A stretch of DNA of 64,000 bases from Nocardioides alpinus (GTDB taxonomy: Bacteria > Actinomycetota > Actinomycetes > Propionibacteriales > Nocardioidaceae): contig NZ_FOKC01000002.1 of the NCBI RefSeq assembly GCF_900112035.1, positions 452,258 through 516,257 of the forward strand, in the 5' to 3' direction. Of this stretch, positions 9,648 to 16,953 are shown in pieces. The translations under genes were made by a program, and so were the position numbers. A model generated the notes under the pieces. That model did not search any database, was not told where the DNA came from, and was given only the letters and a program-made list of their open reading frames with translations. The first letter of the stretch is position 1. Each line of letters opens with the position of its first letter.

Positions 9648-10146
9648 CCGGTGCGCGCAGGGCCGACTCGGGGAGGTCGGGCAGCTCGCGCGTCTCGTCG
9701 TAGACCGACAGCTGTCCGATGCGGCGCGCGTGACGCTCCTCCCCCGGGAACGGGGTGGCGAGGAAGACCTCGACGAAGCGGGTCATGTCGTCCAGCGTGT
9801 GCATCCGCCCGCCGACCGAGACGACGTTGGCGTCGTTGTGCTCGCGCGCCAGGACAGCCGTCTCCTCGGACCAGACCAGGGCACAGCGGATGCCCGTGAC
9901 CTTGTTGGCGGCCATCTGCTCGCCGTTGCCGGAGCCGCCGATCACGACGCCGAGGCTGTCCAGGCCTTCCGCACGGTCGCCGGCCACGCCCTCGCCCGCG
10001 CGCAGGCAGAAGACCGGGTAGTCGTCGAGGGCGTCGTAGACGAAGGGACCGTGGTCGACGACCTCGTAGTCGTGGTCGAGCAGCCACGCGGTGAGGTGCT
10101 CCTTGAGATCGAGGCCAGCATGGTCGGAGCCCAGGTGAACGCGCAT
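9640..10146 (-). CDS. rpiB: Ribose-5-phosphate isomerase B
   Basis: Interconverts ribose 5-phosphate and ribulose 5-phosphate in the pentose phosphate pathway. The 168 residues begin MRVHLGSDHAGLDLKEHL and contain GVVIGGSGNGEQMAANK, the loop carrying the catalytic glutamate in the mycobacterial enzyme, which lacks the enterobacterial active-site cysteine. Length and motifs fit RpiB throughout. ATG at 10146 is preferred over in-frame upstream codons because the family starts at this strand. First gene of the rpiB-nei-phosphatase operon. Confidence 0.95.
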   Translation of the reverse strand: MRVHLGSDHAGLDLKEHLTAWLLDHDYEVVDHGPFVYDALDDYPVFCLRAGEGVAGDRAEGLDSLGVVIGGSGNGEQMAANKVTGIRCALVWSEETAVLAREHNDANVVSVGGRMHTLDDMTRFVEVFLATPFPGEERHARRIGQLSVYDETRELPDLPESALRAPDA

Positions 10147-10206
10147 GGGGAAAGTTTGGCAGAGGGCGCCGACACACGCGCCCACGAGGTGGATGTGCCG
10201 CACCCG

Positions 10207-10238
10207 CGCAGGAGTCGCGCAGGAGTCGCGCAGCGACT
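10207..10238. repeat. Short tandem repeat ending in a hairpin
   Basis: GCAGGAGTCGC occurs twice in tandem and runs into a perfect stem AGTCGC-GCA-GCGACT (10224-10238), in the divergent promoter region between rpiB and the DUF222/HNH gene. It may be regulatory or a leftover of the HNH gene's arrival. Confidence 0.5.
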
Positions 10239-10312
10239 GTCGCGATACCCGCTGTCGGTGGTCGCTGCCATCATGGAACACACGTTCGAACTCGGGAGCC
10301 GGAGGAGGGCAG

Positions 10313-11659
10313 ATGGAGCAGCAGCAGGAAGAGACCGCGTGGCAGGCCGGCGACCTCCACGCGCTGGCTGACCTCCTCGCCTCCCTGGCCCCTGCTGGCC
10401 TGCCGAGTGAGCACCTCGACCAGCTCGAAGCGCTCGAGCGGATCAAGAGTGCGTGCGCGGCCGCTCAGGTCGTCGTGACCTCGAGGTTCGCGGACGCCGC
10501 CGAGGCCGAGGACGCGCCTGCTGCTAGGTCGGGTCGGCGTACGCCTCCGCGGGCGATGTCGGTCGGCGCCGAGGTCGCGTTGGCGATCCTGGCCAGCCCG
10601 CACGCCGGGGAGCAGCGGGTGCTGTTGTCGCGTCGCTTGCGTGACGACCTCCCCCTGACGCTGGCCGCGCTCGCGCGCGGTGAGCTCACCGAGGCCCGCG
10701 CGTTCACCCTCGCCCGGGAGGTCGCCCACCTCACCCCCGAGCAACGCCACCGGGTCGACGCCGACCTCGCACCCCGACTCCCCGGACTCGGCGACCTCAC
10801 GCTCCGCCGGGCCGTACGCCGTTTGTGCCTCACCCTCGCCGCCGACGCCGAGACCCGCCGTTACCGCCGGGCCCGCGCCGACCGGCACGTCACCTCCCGC
10901 GCCCTCGACGACGGCACCGGACGCCTCACCGCGATCCTGCCCCTCGAAGTCCTCGCCGCCGTCCGGACCGCCCTCGACACCGCGGCCGCGACCGCCCGCG
11001 CCGACGGCGATACCCGCACCGGCGGGCAGGTCCGGGCCGACACCCTCGCTGCCCGGATCACCGGACTCGACCCCGCCACCGACCCGCCCACCATGAAGGT
11101 GAACCTCGTTATCGGCGTCGAGTCGTTGTTCGGGGACGGCACCGAACCCGGCCTGATCAACGGCGTCGGGTTCCTCCCCGCCGCGCTGTGCACCGACCTC
11201 GTCCGCAGGGCGTCCGCCGCAGCGAAGGCCACCCTGCGCCGGTTGTTCGCCACACCGGAGGACCGGGCACTGGTCGCGATGGAGTCCACCAGCCGACGCT
11301 TCGACGGCCTCCTCGCCGAGCTCCTCACCCTCCGCGACGCCGGCACCTGCCGAACACCCGGCTGCAACGCCACGATCAGGCACCTCGACCACGTCCGACG
11401 CGCCGCCGACGGCGGCCCCACCACCGCGGCCAACGGCCAAGGACTCTGCGAACGCTGCAACCACGTCAAGGAGACCCCCGGCTGGACCACCTGGGTCGCC
11501 GACCCCGGCGACACCACACGACACGAGGTCCACGGCGTCACCGAACACCTCCGCATCACCCGATCCACCTCCCCACCCCTGCCCGGCGGACCCACCGGCG
11601 GCTGGCACTACTCACCCGCTGAGCTCCACCTCGCCAGCAACTACACCCTCGCCACCTAG
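10313..11659 (+). CDS. DUF222 and HNH endonuclease domain protein (13E12-type)
   Basis: A 448-residue member of the DUF222-HNH family that is multicopy in many actinobacteria. The helical DUF222 region takes up most of the length. The C-terminal HNH nuclease lies at about residues 345-390: CRTPGCN, then HLDHV, an Asn in TTAANGQGLC and the second zinc knuckle CERCNHVK. ATG at 10313 has GGAGGAGG just upstream. Its biological role is unknown. Such genes often behave like selfish or recently acquired loci, and here the 3' end abuts a broken phosphoesterase frame. Confidence 0.85.
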   Translation: MEQQQEETAWQAGDLHALADLLASLAPAGLPSEHLDQLEALERIKSACAAAQVVVTSRFADAAEAEDAPAARSGRRTPPRAMSVGAEVALAILASPHAGEQRVLLSRRLRDDLPLTLAALARGELTEARAFTLAREVAHLTPEQRHRVDADLAPRLPGLGDLTLRRAVRRLCLTLAADAETRRYRRARADRHVTSRALDDGTGRLTAILPLEVLAAVRTALDTAAATARADGDTRTGGQVRADTLAARITGLDPATDPPTMKVNLVIGVESLFGDGTEPGLINGVGFLPAALCTDLVRRASAAAKATLRRLFATPEDRALVAMESTSRRFDGLLAELLTLRDAGTCRTPGCNATIRHLDHVRRAADGGPTTAANGQGLCERCNHVKETPGWTTWVADPGDTTRHEVHGVTEHLRITRSTSPPLPGGPTGGWHYSPAELHLASNYTLAT

Positions 11660-11851
11660 CGTCCCGACGGCGTCGCGTCGCTGAGCGTGTCCAGGTCGAG
11701 CGAGGTAGCCCTCGTGATCGAGGCCCATACCGAACCGCAGGTCGCCCAGCTGGCAGACCGCCCGCACGTCGCCTCGCTCGCCGAGTGCTCGCAGTCGGCC
11801 CACGGCCCAGTCGCGGTCACCCTCCAGGTCACCGAGCAGCCCCACGATCAT
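11660..11851 (-). pseudogene. Truncated metallophosphoesterase-like fragment
   Basis: From ATG at 11851 the minus strand reads MIVGLLGDLEGDRDWAVGRL and then AVCQLGDLRFGMGLDHEGYL, the start of a calcineurin-like phosphoesterase (GD-x-GN ... QLGDFG). The expected DxHG metal motif is already DLEG, and recognisable sequence ends about 50 codons in, where the 3' end of the oppositely oriented DUF222/HNH gene begins. The frame stays open to 11612 inside that gene. Two bases separate it from the esterase stop, so it was probably the last gene of that operon. It could still make a short peptide. Confidence 0.4.
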
Positions 11852-11853
11852 GC

Positions 11854-12726
11854 TCAGCCCAGGTGTTGGTCGAGCCAGCCCGCGACCGTGCGCACCAGCG
11901 GCTCCGCGGCAGTGAACTGCGCGTGCCGCCAGAAGCCGTGGACCTGACCCAGGCAGCGGATGCCGACGGTCTCGACACCGGTCTCCGCGACGAGCCGGGC
12001 CAGCTCCTCCCCCTCGTCGCGCAGCGGGTCGTGCTCGGCGGTGGCGACGAAGGTGGGAGGCAGGGTGTGGAGCCGGTCGGAGAGCAGCGGCGCCAGGTCG
12101 GGGTCGTCGAAGTCGGCCGCGGTGCGGGCGTACTGCCTCCAGTACCAGGAGGCTTCCGCGGGGTCGAAGCCCGATGCGGCTCCCTCCGTCCACGACGGGA
12201 AGCTGTTGCGCGGGTCGAGGAAGGGATAGACGAGCGCGACCGCGCGGAAGAAGCCCGGGTTGCGCAGCGCCGCGACCAGGGCGAGGTTGGCGCCGGCAGA
12301 GTCTCCGTGGGCGGCGTACGGCCCGGGTGGGCCGACGCGCCGCAGCCAGCCCACGACAGTGTCGAGGTCGTCCGGCGCCGCGGGGAACGGGTGCTCGGGC
12401 GGTCGGCGGTAGCCCACGCTCAGCACCGGACGGCGTAGGCGGTTGGCGAAACGTCGACAGACGGCGTCGTGCACGTCGATGTCGTTGAGCACGAAGCCGC
12501 CACCGTGGGCGTGCACGACCAGTCCGTCGAGCGGCTCGGCAGGCGTGTAGAGCCGGCACCGGACGCCGTCCGCGTCGACGTCCTCGACCGAGGCGACGTC
12601 CTCGCGCGGCTCACGCAGGTTGGCCAGGCGCACCTGCTCGCGGTGGGCGGCGACGTCGAAGCCGGGAGCGCTCAGGTCGGGACCCGCGTCGGCTGCGAGG
12701 GCGGCCCGGACCTCGGGATAGATCAC
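11854..12726 (-). CDS. Alpha/beta hydrolase, hormone-sensitive lipase-type esterase
   Basis: A 290-residue carboxylic ester hydrolase of the HSL (family IV) group. It has the oxyanion motif HAHGGGFVL (about residue 75), the nucleophile elbow HGDSAGAN (about 145), the acid in TAEHDPLRDEG (about 236) and the catalytic His in GQVHGFW (about 267). The start is GTG at 12726, overlapping the upstream stop as GTGA, which indicates translational coupling. The substrate is probably a small acyl ester; no lipase lid or signal peptide is visible. Confidence 0.88.
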   Translation of the reverse strand: MIYPEVRAALAADAGPDLSAPGFDVAAHREQVRLANLREPREDVASVEDVDADGVRCRLYTPAEPLDGLVVHAHGGGFVLNDIDVHDAVCRRFANRLRRPVLSVGYRRPPEHPFPAAPDDLDTVVGWLRRVGPPGPYAAHGDSAGANLALVAALRNPGFFRAVALVYPFLDPRNSFPSWTEGAASGFDPAEASWYWRQYARTAADFDDPDLAPLLSDRLHTLPPTFVATAEHDPLRDEGEELARLVAETGVETVGIRCLGQVHGFWRHAQFTAAEPLVRTVAGWLDQHLG

Positions 12727-13373
12727 GGCCCCCGCACCACCTTGAGGTTGAACTCGGCGGTGCCGAGGGAGCCCATCAGCCGCAGCCAGAGCGGCATCCA
12801 CATCTCGACACCCCTCGAGGTCTCGATGCCACCCAGGTCGATGACGTCGCGGTGGCCGAGCTCCGCGAGCAGCGCGGTCACCCGCTGCTTCGCAGGGACG
12901 TCGTCCCCACTCACGAAGACGCTCGTCACGTCGGGCAGCCGCTCCGGGTGGACCATCAGCTCCGCGGTGAGGGTGTTGAGCGTCTTGACCACGAAGGAGT
13001 CCGGGAACGCCCTCTGGATCTGCTCGCCGAGCGAGTCGGTGTCCTTGACGCTGAGCGTCGGCGGGAAGCCCTCGGAGAAGTCGAGCGGGTTGGAGATGTC
13101 GACGAGCACGCGGCCGGACAGGTCGCCGGCCGCGGCAAGGAGCTCCAGCGCGGTCGCGCCGTTGCCGGCGTGCACGACCAGGTCGGCGCCGGCCGTGGCC
13201 TCGGCGAAGGTGACCAGCTCGACGCCGGGGACGTCCACCCAGCCGTCGCGCGAGCGGGTGGCAGCCGGGTCGCGCGTGCCGAGGCGTACGTCGTGGCCGA
13301 GCTCGACCAGGCGCGCCGCGATGGTGCGACCGACGGTGCCGGTGCCCAGCACTGCGTGGTGCGCGGTGGCCAT
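12723..13373 (-). CDS. NAD(P)-binding F420 reductase-like oxidoreductase
   Basis: A 216-residue Rossmann protein of the NADPH-dependent F420 reductase/pyrroline-5-carboxylate reductase-like group. The nucleotide loop is VLGTGTVGRTIAARL at residues 8-22, followed by GTRDP, a typical NADPH phosphate-binding turn, and later VDISNPLDF and VKTLNTLTAEL as in Fno-like enzymes. It may transfer hydride between NADPH and F420 or another flavin; a specific role is not supported. It is the middle gene of a three-gene operon, one base after the LURP-one gene and overlapping the esterase. Confidence 0.75.
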   Translation of the reverse strand: MATAHHAVLGTGTVGRTIAARLVELGHDVRLGTRDPAATRSRDGWVDVPGVELVTFAEATAGADLVVHAGNGATALELLAAAGDLSGRVLVDISNPLDFSEGFPPTLSVKDTDSLGEQIQRAFPDSFVVKTLNTLTAELMVHPERLPDVTSVFVSGDDVPAKQRVTALLAELGHRDVIDLGGIETSRGVEMWMPLWLRLMGSLGTAEFNLKVVRGP

Positions 13374-13374
13374 C

Positions 13375-13956
13375 TCAGCGCGCCATCAGGGCGTCGAGGG
13401 CGACCGCGACCGCCGCGGCGACCCGGAAGTCGACCCGCTGGTCGGGGACGGTCACGCGGTAGCGGTCGCCGATCGACATCTTGCGCTCGACCGAGAAGAG
13501 CGGTCGGCCCTCGGTGTCGAGGAAGTCGAAGTGGATCGGCAGGAAGGCGAGATCGGTGAAGCGGCGCAGCAGGCCGTAGAACTGGCTGCGCTCCTGGCCG
13601 CTGCCGGCATAGCCGGGCCCCTCGACGTGGAACGTCGAGCGCAGCAGGGAGGCTCCGAAGTCCTTGCGGAAGAAGCCGATCTGCGCGCCGCCCTCGTCGG
13701 TGACGTCGTAGCCGGCGTTGAGGTCGAGCCTGCGGCGTGCCTTGAAGCCGAACACCGGCCGCGACCTGCTCGCGTCGGAGAAGAAGGTGACCTGCTCCTT
13801 CAACGCCATCCGCTTCTGCTCGGCCAGCGCCATCAGGCGCGTGGGGTTGCCGGCCTCGTCGGACTCCGAGACCTCGTAGCGGTTCACCATCATCGTGAGC
13901 TTCTGCTTCACCACGAAGTGCGGCAGATACATCTCGGCAGCGTTGTCGGCAGGCAT
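13375..13956 (-). CDS. LURP-one-related/phospholipid scramblase-like protein
   Basis: A 193-residue protein resembling bacterial LURP-one-related (tubby-like beta-barrel) proteins: repeated beta-strands with KQKLTMMVNRYEV, KEQVTFFSDASRSRPVFGFKA and FRKDFGASLLRSTFHVEGPG. No enzymatic motif or membrane segment is seen. ATG at 13956 begins the recognisable sequence; Met nine codons later (MYLPHFVVKQKL) is an alternative. It heads the operon with the Rossmann oxidoreductase and the esterase. Function is unknown; lipid or membrane association is only suggested by the fold family. Confidence 0.6.
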   Translation of the reverse strand: MPADNAAEMYLPHFVVKQKLTMMVNRYEVSESDEAGNPTRLMALAEQKRMALKEQVTFFSDASRSRPVFGFKARRRLDLNAGYDVTDEGGAQIGFFRKDFGASLLRSTFHVEGPGYAGSGQERSQFYGLLRRFTDLAFLPIHFDFLDTEGRPLFSVERKMSIGDRYRVTVPDQRVDFRVAAAVAVALDALMAR

Positions 13957-13966
13957 GAGGCCCACC

Positions 13967-14443
13967 CTAGAGCGCCTTCTCGAACCACCAGCCGGCGTCC
14001 GGGTTGCCGTTGTAGTCCTCGATCTCGACATAGCCCGTACGCCGGTAGAGCCCGACCGCCGGCGCCATGTCGCGCCCGGTGTCGAGCCGCGCCACCCTGG
14101 CACCGAGGTCGACCGCGGCCGCCTCCAGCTCGCTCAGCAGTCGCCTGGCCAGCCCGGCTCCGCGCACCGACGGGTCGACGTACATGCGCTTGACCTCGGC
14201 CACCTCCGGTGACAGCAGGCGTACGCCGCCGCAGCAGACCGCTTCCTCGCCTCCGCCCGTGTCGGTGCGCCACCCCACGAGCCAGGCGCCCTGCGGCGCG
14301 GCCAGCTGCTCGGGGGTCACTCCCCCGGCCCAGCCGTGGTTGAGCGTCACACCGAGGGACACGAGCTCGGCCTCGTAGGCAGCGAGCAGCCGAACCGACT
14401 CCGGGGAGTCGGACCGGGCGACCCGCAGCTCGACGTCAGCCAC
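13967..14443 (-). CDS. GNAT-family N-acetyltransferase
   Basis: A 158-residue acetyl-CoA-dependent acyltransferase. Motif A of the GNAT fold is [20 protein letters not shown] (about residues 90-109), followed by [19 protein letters not shown] and the C-terminal [15 protein letters not shown] motif common in this family. The GTG start overlaps the end of metG by eight bases, so it is translated from the metG transcript. The acetylated substrate is unknown. Confidence 0.85.
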   Translation of the reverse strand: MADVELRVARSDSPESVRLLAAYEAELVSLGVTLNHGWAGGVTPEQLAAPQGAWLVGWRTDTGGGEEAVCCGGVRLLSPEVAEVKRMYVDPSVRGAGLARRLLSELEAAAVDLGARVARLDTGRDMAPAVGLYRRTGYVEIEDYNGNPDAGWWFEKAL

Positions 14444-16238
14444 TGACGCGGGCGAGCTCTTCGTCGATGATCGACGGGTCGAGCTTGGTGAAGACCGGAG
14501 TCGGCTTCTCGACCTTCGCACCGACCGTCACCGGACGCGACTCCCAGCGCGGCGTGGCCGAGTAGTCACCGGTGATGACCGGGTAGGACACCAGGCCGGC
14601 ACCGTTGTCGGGGTCGAGCTCGTCGACCTGCTCGATGCGTGGCATCGGCACGAACTCACCCTCGCCGCCCAGCACCAGGTGCACCTGGTTGGCGGCGTGC
14701 GGCAGGAAGGGCGCCAGGAGCGTGTTGCAGTCGCTGACGCACTGGACGGCCACGTGCAGCACCGTCGCGAGGCGGTCGCGCTGCGACTCGTCCTTCATCT
14801 TGTAGGGCTCGGTGACCGTGACGTACTTGTTGACCTCGCCGACGATGCGCATCGCCTCGGCGGTCGCGGCGCGCAGCCGGTGGCGGCCGAGCAGGTCGCC
14901 GACCGACTCGAAGCCACCGCGCACGGTGGCCAGGACGGCCTTGTCGACCTCCTCGAGCTCACCGCACGGCGGGACCTCGCCGAAGCTCTTGGCGACCATC
15001 GTGGCCGTGCGGTTGACCAGGTTGCCCCAGCCCGCGACGAGCTCGGAGTTGTTGCGGGTGACGAAGTCGGCCCAGGTGAAGGCCGCGTCGGAGGTCTCCG
15101 GACCGGCGGCGCAGATGAAGTAGCGCAGCGGGTCGGGGCCGTAGCGGGCCAGGAAGTCACCGACGTAGAGGACGTGGCCGCGCGAGGTGGAGAACTGCTG
15201 GTCGCCCATCGTGAGGTACTCCGAGGACACGACCTCGGTGGGGAGGTTGAGCACGCCGTACGACCCGGGCTCGCCGCCGCGCGATCCCTGGCCGTTGTAG
15301 GCCAGCAGCTCGGCGGGCCAGATCTGGGAGTGGAAGACGATGTTGTCCTTGCCCATGAAGTAGTAGGACAGGGCGTCGGGGTCGTTCCACCACGCGCGCC
15401 ACGCGTCGTCGTCGCCCGAGCGGCGGGCCCACTCGATCGACGCCGAGAGGTAGCCGATGACCGCGTCGAACCAGACGTACAGGCGCTTGGTGGGCTGGTC
15501 CTCCCAGCCCGGCACCGGGATGCCCCAGTCGATGTCGCGCGTCATCGCGCGCGGACGGATCTCCTTGAGGATGTTCTGGCTGAACTTGATCACGTTGGGA
15601 CGCCAGTGCCCCTCGGCCTCACGCTCGTCGAGCCACACCTTGAGCGCATCGGCCAGGGCCGGGAGGTCGAGCAGGTAGTGCTGGGTGTCGACGAACGTCG
15701 GCGTCTCACCGTTGATCTTCGAGCGCGGGTTGATCAGCTCCGTCGCGTCGAGCTGGTTGCCGCAGTTGTCGCACTGGTCGCCCCGGGCGTCGGCGTAGGA
15801 GCAGATCGGGCAGGTGCCCTCGATGTAGCGGTCGGGCAGCGTGCGGCCGGTCGACGGGCTGATCGCGGCCAGCGTCGTCTGCTCGACCATGTAGCCGTTG
15901 GCGAGGCAGACGCGGAACATCTCCTGCACGACGCCGTAGTGGTTGCCGGTCGTGGTGCGGGTGAAGAGGTCGTAGGACAGGCCGAGGTCGGCGAGGTCGG
16001 TGACGATGACCGCGTTGTTCTTGTCGGCCAGGTCCTTGGCGCTGACCCCCTGCTGGTCGGCCGTGACGAGGATCGGCGTGCCGTGCTCGTCGGTGCCGGA
16101 GACCATCAGGACGTCGTGGCCCGCCATCCGCATGTAGCGGGAGAACACGTCGGAGGGCACACCGAAACCGGCCACGTGGCCGATGTGGCGAGGACCGTTG
16201 GCGTAGGGCCAGGCGACGGCGGACAGGACACGAGTCAT
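14436..16238 (-). CDS. metG: Methionyl-tRNA synthetase
   Basis: Charges tRNA-Met with methionine. The 600 residues show the class I HIGH-type motif in [11 protein letters not shown] (about residue 11), a zinc-binding insertion CPIC...CDNC (about 143-159) and the anticodon-binding helical C-terminus with [10 protein letters not shown]. The KMSKS loop reads QFSTS (about 348-352), so both lysines are replaced; many related enzymes keep the first one as KFSTS. No C-terminal EMAP domain is present, as is usual for actinobacterial MetG. The acetyltransferase gene overlaps its end. Confidence 0.95.
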   Translation of the reverse strand: MTRVLSAVAWPYANGPRHIGHVAGFGVPSDVFSRYMRMAGHDVLMVSGTDEHGTPILVTADQQGVSAKDLADKNNAVIVTDLADLGLSYDLFTRTTTGNHYGVVQEMFRVCLANGYMVEQTTLAAISPSTGRTLPDRYIEGTCPICSYADARGDQCDNCGNQLDATELINPRSKINGETPTFVDTQHYLLDLPALADALKVWLDEREAEGHWRPNVIKFSQNILKEIRPRAMTRDIDWGIPVPGWEDQPTKRLYVWFDAVIGYLSASIEWARRSGDDDAWRAWWNDPDALSYYFMGKDNIVFHSQIWPAELLAYNGQGSRGGEPGSYGVLNLPTEVVSSEYLTMGDQQFSTSRGHVLYVGDFLARYGPDPLRYFICAAGPETSDAAFTWADFVTRNNSELVAGWGNLVNRTATMVAKSFGEVPPCGELEEVDKAVLATVRGGFESVGDLLGRHRLRAATAEAMRIVGEVNKYVTVTEPYKMKDESQRDRLATVLHVAVQCVSDCNTLLAPFLPHAANQVHLVLGGEGEFVPMPRIEQVDELDPDNGAGLVSYPVITGDYSATPRWESRPVTVGAKVEKPTPVFTKLDPSIIDEELARVSG

Positions 16239-16292
16239 GGGGAGGAGCCTAGTGACCGTCCGCCACCCGGTTTCCCCGGGTCGCGCGTCTGG

Positions 16293-16892
16293 TCAGCTGA
16301 AGTCGAGGTCGCCCGTGCGGGAGCGCTTGAGCTCGTAGAAGTAGGGGAACTTCGCGAGGGCCACGGCCCCGTCCCACAACTCACCGGCCTCCTCGCCGCG
16401 GGGGATCTTGGACAGGACCGGGCCGAAGAAGGCCGAGCCGTTGATGTGGATCGTGGGGGTGCCCACGTCGTCGCCGACGGCGTCCATGCCCTCGTGGTGG
16501 CTCTTCGCCACCGCCTCGTCGAGCGACGCGTCGTCCCACGCCTCGATCAGGTCGGCGGGGAGGCCCACATCGGCGAGCGACGCGGCGACCATTTCACGGT
16601 CCAGGTCCTCGCCGTTGTTGTGGCGGCGGGTGCCGATCGCGGTGTACCACTCGCCGAGGGTGGCGTTGTCGTGGTCCTGGGCGATCTTGATCGCCACGCG
16701 GACGGGCCGCTCGGTGCCGACCAGCATCTCGCGGTAGCCGTCGGGGATGTCCTTGTCCTTGTTGAGGTAGGCCAGCGACATCACGTGCCACTGCACGTCG
16801 ATGTCACGGACCTGCTCGACCTCGCGGATCCAGCGCGAGGTGATCCAGGCGAACGGGCAGAGCGGGTCGAACCAGAAGTCAGCAGTAGCCAT
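16293..16892 (-). CDS. DsbA-fold oxidoreductase, mycothiol nitroreductase-like
   Basis: A 199-residue thioredoxin-fold protein close to mycobacterial Rv2466c, the mycothiol-dependent nitroreductase. It shares ADFWFDPLCP and WITSRW at the N-terminus, HHEGMDAVGDDVGTPTIH, the cis-Pro region and FFGPVLSKIPRGEEAG. The active site reads CPFA (residues 12-15) where I recall Rv2466c as CPWC, so the resolving cysteine is absent and a monothiol mechanism or altered activity is likely. ATG at 16892 has GAGGAA upstream. It is divergent from pepN, with 61 bases between the two starts. Confidence 0.85.
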   Translation of the reverse strand: MATADFWFDPLCPFAWITSRWIREVEQVRDIDVQWHVMSLAYLNKDKDIPDGYREMLVGTERPVRVAIKIAQDHDNATLGEWYTAIGTRRHNNGEDLDREMVAASLADVGLPADLIEAWDDASLDEAVAKSHHEGMDAVGDDVGTPTIHINGSAFFGPVLSKIPRGEEAGELWDGAVALAKFPYFYELKRSRTGDLDFS

Positions 16893-16953
16893 GACTTCCT
16901 CAAGTGCGGCTCCGGCTCTGGTATTCCACCGGCCCGGTGGCAGGATGCGCCCC

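Noticed and set aside
11612..12559. Long minus-strand open frame covering the esterase and phosphoesterase fragment
   Set aside because: Most of it is out of frame with the esterase; only the last about 79 codons from the ATG at 11851 show similarity, so only that part is listed.
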